From Galeopsis tetrahit (taxonomy: Eukaryota; Streptophyta; Magnoliopsida; Lamiales; Lamiaceae), in contig CAVLYN010000018.1 of NCBI GenBank assembly GCA_963675135.1, positions 102,955-166,954 of the forward strand: DNA of 64,000 bases, written 5' to 3'. Of the stretch, positions 47,358 to 57,082 are shown one piece after another; position 1 is the stretch's first letter; each line of letters opens with the position of its first letter. The position numbers and the translations under genes were made by a program. Below the pieces are notes generated by a model, which searched no databases, was not told where the DNA came from, and saw nothing but the letters and a program-made list of their open reading frames with translations.

Positions 47358-47366
47358 GTTTTTTGT

Positions 47367-47594
47367 TTATACTTGTTTAATATAGAATTGTCTTTCAGCT
47401 TGACGATGTATATACCAATCATACACATCTGGGTCGGTTTTCTTGAAAATCATTTTCACATCTTCAACTTCATCTTGCCATTGGTCATACTTGTATTTTA
47501 ACAATTGTTTGTATACTGACCTCTTGTCTGGCTGAACATCACCAATTTCCCAAGATTCTTCAACACCATCTGTTTCCATCAACTGAAAAGCCAT
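47367..47594 (-). CDS. Small acidic protein
   Basis: A 75-residue protein starting MAFQLMETDGVEESWEIGD; charged and tryptophan-containing, no membrane segment. First gene of the pair with 47019. No family recognised. Confidence 0.55.
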   Translation of the reverse strand: MAFQLMETDGVEESWEIGDVQPDKRSVYKQLLKYKYDQWQDEVEDVKMIFKKTDPDVYDWYIHRQAERQFYIKQV

Positions 47595-47738
47595 ATTTAT
47601 ATTATATCCTCGTATTTAACATTTGATTATACTTAACAAAAAAATATATGTCAAGAATTTTTGAATATCAAGTATTTACTTATGAAGCCTTGTTTTTGTT
47701 TCTATCATAATTACAATATAGAAAAGAGAATACAAATA

Positions 47739-48929
47739 ATGCATAAAATTAGCAGATTAAATATATTTATGATCGTCACAATGCTTATCTTCAATATATG
47801 GTCATTTGATGAAGTGAAGTTTATCAATCCTGAACTATTTACTGTTACAGGAACTCAATCAGAATATTATAGTGTTCTATTTCATGGGATAATGGGAACT
47901 CTATATTCATTTTTTATTGTATTCTTGATGATATTTAGTTTATATCGAATATTTGCTCAATATTCATTTAAAGGTAAAGAATTTGTTAAATGGTCAATAT
48001 TTATTTTATATATCATTACAACTGCTCTTTCAGAAAATTTTGATACAATATGTTCGCTAATAATTCAAGCATTCTTTATTGTTTCAGTAGTGGCTAATAG
48101 AATTGGGAAAACTGAATGGTTTATTACTGCAATATTTTCAGTGATTTCGATTTTTGATGTTTTATATGTTCTTAACTTCAAGCATATGGAGTTGTTAACT
48201 TATTGCTATTTAATGACGGTTTTGGCAGTTATTGTTATTTTGTCTACAATTGGGTACTCAATAACTAAAAAATCTGAAAATAAATCGTTTAATATATTCT
48301 TTAGTAAACTATCTTTTACTGCTTTTATATTTGCTATCTTAAATGCTTTATCTATGGGGTCATTAGTCAATACAAATAAAGATATTTTTCAGATGGAACA
48401 TCCAGATAATGCGGCTCCATTATATTACCTATGTGAAGGAACATATTTATCATCACCTTTTCCATTTTATATCAAAAGTAATGAATGTATTGGCAGTAAT
48501 ATCGATAATGAAGAAGAACAATCCAGATTCTTTTCAGATCATGGTTCTGCAAGAGCCTATATTGATTCTCTTTCTTTTGCATCATCAAACCAAGAGCGAA
48601 TTGATATATCGAAAGCATATTACAATGCTAACAAACGATTAGATGAGGAATCTTGGATAGAAAAGAACAAAAATGAGTTATATCAAGAAAGTATTTTGGC
48701 TATGAATAAAAAACCTTATCTTGTTTACAAGGATTATGATGCATCCTTAATAAAAACTTATGAATCCAATAATATGGAAGAAGTGTTCGCTCTTATACAA
48801 GAAGAAAAAGATATCGCAGAGACAATGAAGAAGGAAGCTGATAAACAAAATAAAGATGATGAAGTAGATATATCAAAGTTTATGTCACCATTGGCTTATT
48901 ACTTTAACACTGATTCCTTGGTAAAATAA
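47739..48929 (+). CDS. Polytopic membrane protein with C-terminal soluble domain
   Basis: About 396 residues from ATG 47739 (MHKISRLNIFMIV), with AAGAGAA upstream; an in-frame extension to 47661 adds an unlikely cysteine-rich tail. Six or seven hydrophobic helices fill the first 220 residues and a charged domain of about 170 residues follows, containing two cysteines. The arrangement recalls sensor or transporter-like proteins, but nothing specific is recognised. Confidence 0.65.
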   Translation: MHKISRLNIFMIVTMLIFNIWSFDEVKFINPELFTVTGTQSEYYSVLFHGIMGTLYSFFIVFLMIFSLYRIFAQYSFKGKEFVKWSIFILYIITTALSENFDTICSLIIQAFFIVSVVANRIGKTEWFITAIFSVISIFDVLYVLNFKHMELLTYCYLMTVLAVIVILSTIGYSITKKSENKSFNIFFSKLSFTAFIFAILNALSMGSLVNTNKDIFQMEHPDNAAPLYYLCEGTYLSSPFPFYIKSNECIGSNIDNEEEQSRFFSDHGSARAYIDSLSFASSNQERIDISKAYYNANKRLDEESWIEKNKNELYQESILAMNKKPYLVYKDYDASLIKTYESNNMEEVFALIQEEKDIAETMKKEADKQNKDDEVDISKFMSPLAYYFNTDSLVK

Positions 48930-48950
48930 AAGAGCCTATGGCTCTTTTTT
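48926..48950 (+). terminator. Rho-independent terminator
   Basis: AAAAGAGCC/GGCTCTTTTTT stem immediately after the 48929 stop. It overlaps the end of the convergent 48949 gene. Confidence 0.85.
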
Positions 48951-49770
48951 AATAACTTATCATTTTCATCGCTTCTGTATATTCAAATTGTTCTAATTTT
49001 GACAATTTTAAAAAAGCAGATTTACTTGGAATGTTATCTATATACTTTGAACAGAAACTATATACCATCTTAGAATTTAAATCATCAATATGAGTGTAAA
49101 AGTTCTCTAAAGAAATGATTCTTCTCTTTCTATTTACTTCTTCAATAATATAGTTTGCTCCTTTATATATAGGAATAGTATATTCTCTATATGTATTTTT
49201 TATAAAATACCATTGAAATGTTATTGCTGGTCTTAATATTCCATTTTCATTAATAATGCTTAGTTCTACATCAATATTCTTATCCTTGCTTTCTTGCTTC
49301 TCATTCTTTTTATATAAATTATAGCGCAGACTTGTAAAATTCAATAATTCATAATCATATTCTATCTTACGAGTATAACTATCTTCTTTTACTTCTTTAT
49401 CGATATTATTATCAAATAAGTAATCTAAGCTTTTATTGATTTCTATTGGTCTCCCATACTGATACAAACCATTTCTTTGACCAATTGAAAAAAGTTCTCT
49501 AATGATCTGATTCGCAAATTCAAAATCAGTGTCTTCTTCTTTTAACAATTCTTTAAGATACTTATCAAATAATTGTGCAATATCCTTTTCTTTAAATTTT
49601 GGCTTGATTCTTGTTATTACATAAAGATTATTTTCACCTTTTATTGATACATAAGCATTGAAGGGAAATTTATCCTTATGCTCTCCATTTTTAATAAAAA
49701 AATAGTGATTATATATATTCTTTTGAGTTTTTAAAAAATCAGTAAATTGCTCTCTAAATACTTTTTCCAA
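48949..49770 (-). CDS. Hypothetical protein ending in Ile-Ser-Tyr
   Basis: A 273-residue soluble, charged protein starting MEKVFREQFTDFLKTQKNIY. The C-terminus is EAMKMISY, the same hydrophobic-x-Tyr ending seen in the tandem families here, although the KND signature is absent. It lies 43 bases after the Thg1-like gene on the same strand and could be co-transcribed. Confidence 0.65.
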   Translation of the reverse strand: MEKVFREQFTDFLKTQKNIYNHYFFIKNGEHKDKFPFNAYVSIKGENNLYVITRIKPKFKEKDIAQLFDKYLKELLKEEDTDFEFANQIIRELFSIGQRNGLYQYGRPIEINKSLDYLFDNNIDKEVKEDSYTRKIEYDYELLNFTSLRYNLYKKNEKQESKDKNIDVELSIINENGILRPAITFQWYFIKNTYREYTIPIYKGANYIIEEVNRKRRIISLENFYTHIDDLNSKMVYSFCSKYIDNIPSKSAFLKLSKLEQFEYTEAMKMISY

Positions 49771-49813
49771 TTAAATCACCTTAAAACCATTAATTTTGCA
49801 AATAACAACTAAA

Positions 49814-50623
49814 TCAAATTACAGCTTTACTCCTATTAAAAATGACTGCGCTTCTGTTTTTTACATCATTAAAGAATGGTAATTCGAGAATAGCAATTTT
49901 ATTTCTGGCAAATTGTTTTTTATGTAGCTCTCTGTGAGTTTCAGGTATCTTAATCAACTCTTCATCTGTTAAAAATGAATTAACAGTAACTCTTTGTATG
50001 AATGTTCCATACTTGAAAAAGTCTGGATATTCATGCCAATTAATTCCTTTTTCTTTTAACATCTCTATTTTCTCTCTACCGTTTTTCTTGAAAATAGCTT
50101 TATCACCTAAATAGTGATGTGCAGCCATACTAATAGAATTTTTTCTTGCGTCAATACACCTATACAAAAATTCGTTTGCAGCCTCTTCTTTAGAAGGCAA
50201 CTGGAATACTCTAGCATCAAATTCAGGTAATACTCTACTACATTTTTCTGGCCATTCTTTTTGAGCAATAGTTAAAAATTTTGCAGTAGTTTTAGCAGCA
50301 AGAATCCCTAACATTTTAAACTTTCGTCCATTGAAGTATGCTGGTCTGTCTTCTGTATGTTCCCAAACTAAACTTATTTCATCTGATTGCACGTATCCAA
50401 TACTGGCATGTGTTTCTCTTACTAGATGAATAGTCGTTTCAATCATGGCATCCGACATGGCTTTATCATAAGGTTTTTTCATTTCTCTTGTAAAGTTACT
50501 AAAAGAGTGACCATCCATTCTTGCATAGACAGGACTTCCAATTGGAAACGTGTATTCTGTTTCAATGGTTTCATAAGCTTTCATTCTTTCGCTTAGCGAT
50601 TCTTTATCTTTTTTTACGCTCAT
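49814..50623 (-). CDS. Thg1-like 3'-5' RNA polymerase (tRNA-His guanylyltransferase family)
   Basis: A 269-residue protein. ARMDGHSFSNFTREMKKPYD (about 35-54) matches the RxDGxxFxxFT...KPYD metal-binding core. SIGYVQSDEISLVW (about 75-88) matches the second catalytic block. HHYLGDKA and the following C-terminal helices also fit. Thg1 adds G to tRNA-His; bacterial Thg1-like proteins repair truncated tRNA 5' ends by templated 3'-5' addition. Since most bacteria encode G-1 in tRNA-His, repair is the likelier role. Confidence 0.88.
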   Translation of the reverse strand: MSVKKDKESLSERMKAYETIETEYTFPIGSPVYARMDGHSFSNFTREMKKPYDKAMSDAMIETTIHLVRETHASIGYVQSDEISLVWEHTEDRPAYFNGRKFKMLGILAAKTTAKFLTIAQKEWPEKCSRVLPEFDARVFQLPSKEEAANEFLYRCIDARKNSISMAAHHYLGDKAIFKKNGREKIEMLKEKGINWHEYPDFFKYGTFIQRVTVNSFLTDEELIKIPETHRELHKKQFARNKIAILELPFFNDVKNRSAVIFNRSKAVI

Positions 50624-50751
50624 TATAAAACACCTCTAAAACGCAATCTTATATCAACCATTTTAATAAGTCAATCTTCTCCAAATATAAATATTATTTG
50701 ATTTTTACAATATAAAAAATACAATATCAACAAATTGATGGATTATTGGAT

Positions 50752-51333
50752 ATGCGTAGTGATAGTGATGTTATTGACAATAGAATAAAAATAATAAAAG
50801 AATCTTCATTTTATTTAGGGTTAAACAATTGCTTAAAAAGTTTTAATGGAATTCCTTTCCTAATACAAGGCGAAAAATATGAATTTAGTAAAAAAATAGC
50901 AAATATACATACAGAATCCTTTGATTTAGAACCTCTTTATAACAAACCTTTTTTAGTCATAATTGCTAATAAAATGATGAGTGCAATGCTTGAATGTGAA
51001 GGGAATTATATTACTATTACAGTAGGTAATATTGAGAGTAAAGATGAATGTCCAATCAATAAAGAAATTTTAGACATGCTTAAACCAGAAAAGATAACTT
51101 TAAAAATACAAGAAAAAAATTCAATAATTAGACCTTACGTTTCATTAAATCTCAAAACCCTTCAAAAAAATGTTTATTGTATGAAATCGTCTTCTCTGGA
51201 TTTTAAAAATGATGAAATCTTTTTCCAGTCTATCGCTAATGGTTTGTTGCAACATAGTATCATTGCACAATTAGAGGATATTAAGAAAGACCCTTTATGG
51301 CATTTACAGCAAATATTAATTATAGGTTATTGA
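50752..51333 (+). CDS. KND-family protein
   Basis: About 193 residues from ATG 50752 (MRSDSDVIDNRIKIIKE); a TTG at 50746 is in frame. Contains SSSLDFKNDEIFFQS and ends ILIIGY. The N-terminal RIKIIKESSFYLGLNN aligns with RIKRIKKSPYYLNKPL of the next gene, so the pair is a tandem duplication. The downstream ATG begins one base after this stop. Confidence 0.75.
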   Translation: MRSDSDVIDNRIKIIKESSFYLGLNNCLKSFNGIPFLIQGEKYEFSKKIANIHTESFDLEPLYNKPFLVIIANKMMSAMLECEGNYITITVGNIESKDECPINKEILDMLKPEKITLKIQEKNSIIRPYVSLNLKTLQKNVYCMKSSSLDFKNDEIFFQSIANGLLQHSIIAQLEDIKKDPLWHLQQILIIGY

Positions 51334-51334
51334 T

Positions 51335-51994
51335 ATGGACGAAACAAGAATAAAGAGAATCAAAAAATCTCCTTACTATTTAAACAAGCCACTTAAACAA
51401 CAATATGATTTCGAAGAAGTGACAATTTTTGCCAACAAAGATATAACATTTTCACCTGCACGATTTCATATGTTTGCTTTCAATGAAATATATCCCATTA
51501 CAGAAAACAATATCATTAAATATGAATATACCAATTTAAAAAGTATTCATGGCAGTGAGGCAGAAACACAAAGAATATATCAATCAGCAATCCTTTCTGC
51601 AATGAAGCTGAAACCATCAAATTATTATAAAAATTCTACTTTGATAACTATCGAACCAGTGAAAGAAGCTGATTGCTACTATTATTGTTATGTTGGAACA
51701 TTTCTAGTTGAAAATCATTGTGAAATAAATAAAAAAATATACGATTTTTTTAAGATTTTTTCTGTGACGATTGAGTTAGAAGAGCAACATGATGTTGTCA
51801 AAACTCGAATATCTCTCAATATCAATAATAATCTAGGAAGTTGGCTTTCAAGTTCTACTTTTGATTTAAAAAACGATCCTGTCTTTTTACAATGTATTCA
51901 AGAATTACTAGGGGAAGAACATGACTTCTCAATCGAAGATATTAAAAATAATATTTTTGAAGCCCTACATTTAATAGAATTTCTTGATTATTAA
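51335..51994 (+). CDS. KND-family protein, coupled duplicate
   Basis: A 219-residue protein starting MDETRIKRIKKSPYYLNKP. The signature is the variant SSTFDLKNDPVF and the C-terminus is LIEFLDY. It is translationally coupled to the 50752 gene (1-base gap) and followed by a strong terminator. No recognised domain. Confidence 0.75.
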   Translation: MDETRIKRIKKSPYYLNKPLKQQYDFEEVTIFANKDITFSPARFHMFAFNEIYPITENNIIKYEYTNLKSIHGSEAETQRIYQSAILSAMKLKPSNYYKNSTLITIEPVKEADCYYYCYVGTFLVENHCEINKKIYDFFKIFSVTIELEEQHDVVKTRISLNINNNLGSWLSSSTFDLKNDPVFLQCIQELLGEEHDFSIEDIKNNIFEALHLIEFLDY

Positions 51995-52018
51995 AAAAGA
52001 GCCATTAGGCTCTTTTCG
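51995..52018. terminator. Terminator after the KND pair
   Basis: AAAAGAGCC/GGCTCTTTT stem with an ATTA loop directly after the 51994 stop, between convergent genes. Confidence 0.85.
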
Positions 52019-52519
52019 TTAAGGATAACTAGGTGGTACATATCCATGAATTGAGTGTAGCAATGGACGGGTAAAGTTTCTTTCCTCATCAACATCAATA
52101 AGGCTTAAAGTAGCTAATACACCTTGTATAAATCCCAACCAACGATTCATTTTGTCACTAGGGTAATTATATCCTCTTTCAATAGCCTCATCACATAATC
52201 CCATGAGGTTGGCATACTGACATTTCTCTTGAAGCCCTGCAAAAGAAGAAGCATTCACCTCAATAATTGCCTTATAACGTTGGAAAAGGATAACAAGAAC
52301 TTCTGTTTCTCTAGATTGGTCTTTAACTGTCAGTCCGCAGTCTTTTGCCCAGCCAAACATAAGTGTTGCAAGATTGCTATGACCTAATCGCCAGTTAAGA
52401 TAATTTGATAGTTTTACTTGGGGAGTTAAAGCACTTAGCACTTCGTCTTGGGATGTGTCTTCTTGTTGGAGTGATGCATGTTTACGTAGAACTTTTAAGA
52501 TGTATTCAGGGGTTTTCAT
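52019..52519 (-). CDS. Phage-like hypothetical protein
   Basis: A 166-residue helical protein. The C-terminal block YPSDKMNRWLGFIQGVL followed by ERNFTRPLLHSIHG is of a type common in tailed phages and prophages (family memory). GAGG lies upstream of ATG 52519. Function unknown. Terminator shared with the convergent KND pair. Confidence 0.65.
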   Translation of the reverse strand: MKTPEYILKVLRKHASLQQEDTSQDEVLSALTPQVKLSNYLNWRLGHSNLATLMFGWAKDCGLTVKDQSRETEVLVILFQRYKAIIEVNASSFAGLQEKCQYANLMGLCDEAIERGYNYPSDKMNRWLGFIQGVLATLSLIDVDEERNFTRPLLHSIHGYVPPSYP

Positions 52520-52620
52520 TTGATTTCCTCAGATCCGTTACTATTATAGTATAAAAGCCAATACTAGTCAACATATTAATATTGGATACTTAAACATATT
52601 ACTCTTTTAAATAATCAATA

Positions 52621-53703
52621 TTAGTAATTCAACATATTTATTAATTTATGAACTTCAATTCTATTATTAATATAATCATTAACAGTTATTCCATCAAGCT
52701 CTTTAAAATTAGGATATAATATATGCAATTGTTTATCCGGTATATTTTCTAATTTATCATCAAAATATAACTTAAAACTTAGATAGTTATCAATCCATCC
52801 TTTCTTACCTGTCTTTAAGTTTTTTGTTCTTAAATATATTATCATTAAAACATAATCTGATATCACATCATATGGAGAGTATTGTTTAAAAGCATGTTCA
52901 ATTTTAAGTTTACTATTTATCTTTTTGGCGTTGTCAAGAAGGTCCAAAAAACCAGATAATTGTTTTTCATCTTTAAAGCCTACATTTTTTAAATGCTCAT
53001 AATAAATTTTATACAAAATTATATTTCTTGCGTCTTTATTGTTCGCTGTGCTTATTTGTTTTAAAAAACACTTAAATTCAAATTCATCTGTAAAATCATA
53101 GTGCATTATACTGAATACATCTACAAATGATTTTGGAATATTATCTAAAGACGTTATTTCATTAATACACAACTTTGTTCCTGCATATTTTTTATTACCA
53201 AGATAGACCATATACTTTTTTGTGTAATAAGATATTCTGTCAAATACAACTTTTGCTTTTTCAATATCTTTGATTTCGGATATTTTGTTTCTAAAAAACA
53301 ATAGTTTGTTTTTATTAGTGAAACAATAATTAATTTCTAAGAGATTATTTCTTAATGCTTCATAAAAATATTTAAAACTAACTACTTTATAGCCATAGTC
53401 AAAAGCATGTAAGCACTCGTTTTTATAAGTGAAAGCATCAATAATTAAAAGAACTTCATGATCATATCCTCTAAGAATTAGATTACTTTTTCTTGAGCCT
53501 ACTCCATTTTCTTTATTAAGTTCAATTTTGATATGATTTTTGTCTTTTTCCAGTATTAAACTGTTTATTATTTCAGAATTAATATAATTATTGATGTCTT
53601 GGAAAAAACATTCTAAATATACTTCTGATTCTTCATCACCTATTTCTTGCATTCTTAAAGAAATATCTTTTTTAAAATCTTCTTTATTGACAATTTTAAT
53701 CAT
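52621..53703 (-). CDS. ILNKE-family protein 1 (intact)
   Basis: A 360-residue soluble protein starting MIKIVNKEDFKKDISL. Family features shared with the next three genes upstream are the start hydrophobic-K-I-x-N-K-E, INSLILEKDKNHIKIEL, LLFFRNKISEI, then a helical middle, and a C-terminus HKLINMLNY. No membrane segments. Last gene of a minus-strand tandem cluster (52.6-58.1 kb). Function unknown. Confidence 0.7.
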   Translation of the reverse strand: MIKIVNKEDFKKDISLRMQEIGDEESEVYLECFFQDINNYINSEIINSLILEKDKNHIKIELNKENGVGSRKSNLILRGYDHEVLLIIDAFTYKNECLHAFDYGYKVVSFKYFYEALRNNLLEINYCFTNKNKLLFFRNKISEIKDIEKAKVVFDRISYYTKKYMVYLGNKKYAGTKLCINEITSLDNIPKSFVDVFSIMHYDFTDEFEFKCFLKQISTANNKDARNIILYKIYYEHLKNVGFKDEKQLSGFLDLLDNAKKINSKLKIEHAFKQYSPYDVISDYVLMIIYLRTKNLKTGKKGWIDNYLSFKLYFDDKLENIPDKQLHILYPNFKELDGITVNDYINNRIEVHKLINMLNY

Positions 53704-53714
53704 ATTTCACCCAA

Positions 53715-54754
53715 TTAATACTTTAATAATTTAATAATATCCAATGTTTCTTTTTTATTCTTTACATAATCTTTTAAAATTATACTTTCAATTTTCACAT
53801 CATCATGAAGCGTACCAGATAAATATATTGACTTTTCTAATAAAGATTCACAATTATCATCAATATTCATCCTTACTGCTAAATACTTGTATGGTTGCTT
53901 TTCTTTTGTTTCTATTATTAGCTTTAAATATTTTTTATTAAAATCAAACTCAGGAGTCAGAACAATCTCTTTTAATTCTTCTTTAATTTTTTGTATGTTT
54001 TCGCAAAAATAATTAAATTCTTCCTTATTAATAAACCCTATTCTCTTTAAGTTGGCAGAATGAAAAGCCCAAAAAACTTCACATGTCGATTCCAATGCAT
54101 TCAGTTTTAATAAATTATCAAAAAAATATTCATTAACATCAGGAAAGTTTTTGTTAAGTAAATAATAAGCAAAAAAATCATTGTTAAAGATTGTTTTGTT
54201 ATTAACTTTTATTTTCCCAACATCAGCCAAATCATCATCACCAAATAAATTAAATGCTATACGAAACTTTTGAAGAATATTTTTTATTCGATTATATTTT
54301 TTTCTCATTAAATCAGCTTCGGGCAAAATAGCTAAACTATTTCTATAAACAAAAGTTTAGGTTTTTTTGTATTATTTGATTCTTCAAAAAAAATTATTTC
54401 ATATTTGGATTCATCCATGCACAACAGCATCTCTTTTACTGTTGTGGCAGGAAAAACTATATCAATAATCCTTTTGAATTCTGCTTTAACATAAATACCA
54501 ATAGCCAAAAAGAAATATTTTTGATTAATCAAATTCTTATTTAATGTAATATGCAAACGTTCTCTATCTTTTTCAAAAATAAGGTCATTTATAAAATCAT
54601 CATTAGAAACAAACGATATTATCTTGCCAGTAAAGTTTTCTTTTAAATTTACGCACTCGACCAAAGATAACTTATTAGCTTCATAGTCTTTTTCTGCAAA
54701 TAATTGGCAATTATTGAATAGCATTTCTTTATTAAGTATTTTCATCAAAAACAA
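53715..54754 (-). pseudogene. ILNKE-family protein 2 (one frameshift)
   Basis: ATG 54754 region (MKILNKEMLFNNCQLF) to 54332, where the frame fails at KPKLLF. The next frame resumes with YRNSLAILPEADLMRKKYNRI to 53715, ending DIIKLLKY. One missing T near 54355 accounts for the break. Restored length is about 345 residues, matching paralogs 1 and 4. Confidence 0.7.
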
Positions 54755-55042
54755 CCTTTAATAATCAAATAATTTCATTAGTTGAATAACTTCTTCTTTA
54801 TTCTCAATATAATTTTTGAGAAATACACCTTCAATCTTTATATAATCTATATTATATTCGCCTGAATATTTATACAATTCTTTGTTTAATAGATTTTCAA
54901 TTTCTTCGTTCTTTTTTATTTTAATAAAAATATTATGATTAGGATATTCAAGTCCTGTTTCAAACATTAAATTTATGCAGCCATATTTAAAATCAAATAA
55001 CGGTTCTATTTCAATATTATTTAAATGTTTTTTAATTTCACG

Positions 55043-56564
55043 TGACATACTCACGGCAATAAATTACCGTGCATCTAATTAAAAATGCACAACATTGCTT
55101 TGAATTTTGCAAGAAAATACATTGAATTGCATTCTCTTGGTACTTGTGGGTATTCTACCCACAAGGCTCTGCCATAAAGCTGATTCATATTTTTCAAGAA
55201 AATTTAAGCACGATTGATTATCTCTTGGGTATTCAAATCCACATTTCTTATTAATACACTTGAATACTCTTATTTCCGGGCTTAGACTCTCCTTATGCTT
55301 TGTTCCGCACATTACACAAGTCTTTGTGGTTCCTTTTTCATCGAATTTTGAGACTTCTTTTCCGACCATTTGTGCTTTGTAGGATAAGACTCCGATGAGT
55401 TTTGATAAAGGATTATTATTTTGTACGGCTCTGTTTATACGTTTATCTTTTATTTTATTCTTTGTCTTTGAGATCGTTTGTGGTGTTGTCCAATCCCCAA
55501 TCTTAAACTGATTGGCATTAGGATTATCTTCGATAATCCTATTGGCAACTTTTGCCAATGTCATTTTAGTTCTGGTATTAATCTTTGAAAAGCCTTTGTC
55601 CATTTTATTTTGAATAATGTTAAAACGAGAAGAACCTTTAATTTTCTTTTTTAATTTGGATTTAAGTTTATCAATATACAAATACGTTTGCATATTTTTA
55701 TCTCTTAAATCTTTAATGCTATATTCAAAAAATTGACCATTAGTGTTGATTCCTGTAAAAACAGTTTTACTTCCCGGATCAAAATAAACACTATGTTCGT
55801 TTGCGATATACTCTTTTTCTTTATGTATATAAGAAAAAGATGCATAATATTTATCTTTGGTTTTGTCTTTGAATATTTTGACCGTCTTAAAATTAGAGAG
55901 TAATACCACTTCTGGCGGAAGTGGTATTACTAACCAATCTTCTGGACATTTACCATAAGATAATCTTAAAATATTATTTTCAATAGTGAAACTTATTCCA
56001 TATTGAGAATACTCTTGTGTAAAGAAATATTTCTTGGATTTGAATTTAGGCATATTAGCGAGATAATCGCCTTTTTTTATTTTTGCATAGAAAGAAGAAA
56101 TCGATCTATCTAGTGAGAAAATGACATTTTGAATGACTTGTGATGATGGAATTTTGTATTCTGGAAGATAGCGCTTGATCTCCACAAGAGACCTTTTCTG
56201 CTCATAAACATTTCCAGAAGCACCACTTTTATAGGTTCTTTCTTCAAGCGCACCATTCCAAAGATCAGAGCATAAGTCAGATGTAAACCAAAGTTTGTTT
56301 TTAACATCTTCTGGTAATTGGATTTGAATTTTTTTACTTAAATTCATATTATTAAATACCTTTTGGTACATATAATAAAGCTTCACCAGAAAAGTAATTT
56401 TCTAGTGAAGTCTTAATTAATAAGTAATTTAAGGCTATTTTTATCATTTATATATTATATATTTTTTTTATATTAAGTCAAATTTGATTTGGTAAAGACG
56501 ATTTATCCACTTGTATTTGCTTTCATCTCGGCAATAAATTACCGAGGCTTCCCGCAAAAGAGCC
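55043..56564 (-). mobile_element. tnpA-less IS605-type (tnpB-only) element
   Basis: Second copy of the 39291-41112 element. Both ends are conserved, with left hairpin CTCGG...CCGAG and right hairpin CACGG...CCGTG, but there is no tnpA; tnpB alone lies between. The 56348-56510 stretch, where tnpA would end, is unrelated AT-rich sequence. It could be mobilised in trans by the intact TnpA because the ends match. Confidence 0.85.
55079..56347 (-). CDS. tnpB: TnpB of the tnpA-less element
   Basis: 422 residues from ATG 56347 (MNLSKKIQIQLPEDVKNK), very similar to the 39327 TnpB, with scattered substitutions such as NIIQNKMDKGF for NIIQKKINKGF. The RuvC residues and CVMCG...CINKKCGFEYPRD zinc knuckle are intact. 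Coding integrity without a linked transposase suggests selection for nuclease function, recent arrival, or both. Confidence 0.92.
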   Translation of the reverse strand: MNLSKKIQIQLPEDVKNKLWFTSDLCSDLWNGALEERTYKSGASGNVYEQKRSLVEIKRYLPEYKIPSSQVIQNVIFSLDRSISSFYAKIKKGDYLANMPKFKSKKYFFTQEYSQYGISFTIENNILRLSYGKCPEDWLVIPLPPEVVLLSNFKTVKIFKDKTKDKYYASFSYIHKEKEYIANEHSVYFDPGSKTVFTGINTNGQFFEYSIKDLRDKNMQTYLYIDKLKSKLKKKIKGSSRFNIIQNKMDKGFSKINTRTKMTLAKVANRIIEDNPNANQFKIGDWTTPQTISKTKNKIKDKRINRAVQNNNPLSKLIGVLSYKAQMVGKEVSKFDEKGTTKTCVMCGTKHKESLSPEIRVFKCINKKCGFEYPRDNQSCLNFLEKYESALWQSLVGRIPTSTKRMQFNVFSCKIQSNVVHF

Positions 56565-57082
56565 TAAATAGTTTATTGTTTCATGAATAGGTACGTTACA
56601 TTTGAACTTATTTAATATATTTTGAATTCTGTTATATTTTTTTCTTGTTTCATTTGCATCAGGAATTAAGCTGATACTATTTCTAAATAAATAGAATCTT
56701 GGATTTTGAAAATCATCTCTCATTGTTGCGAAGTAAATAATACTATATTCTTTTCCCAAATTAATATTGGTATCATTAAATTTTATTTCCAAAAGTGTCA
56801 CGCTTTTCCCAAGTAGCTTTCTAAATAAAATTAATTCATATCTCTTATTTATGTATGAATACATAATATCAATTTCTACGTAATTTTTATCTTCGTCAAG
56901 AATAAGTGAATCAAGAACCTTGTCATTTTCCATCATACTTAATATGGCATTATATACATTAAATTTTAATGCTCGTTTATTGCAATGCTCTGTGCGATTT
57001 ATTATTATTTCAATATTTTTATAGAGCTTTTCTTTATTCAAAATTGTTATCACTTAGATTACCTTGAATGTAGTTAAATTGT

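Larger units (their letters stand above)
54758..57053 (-). pseudogene. ILNKE-family protein 3, interrupted by a tnpB element
   Basis: The N-terminal part is 56565-57053 (MITILNKEKLYKNIEI ... RKKYNRIQNILNKFKC) and the C-terminal part 54758-55041 (REIKKHLNNIEIEPLFDF ... LMKLFDY). They are separated by the mobile element at 55043-56564. Compared with paralog 4, roughly 75 residues between the two parts are missing, so insertion came with a deletion or followed recombination. The C-terminal fragment could still be translated from an ATG supplied by the IS end (MSMS). Confidence 0.8.
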
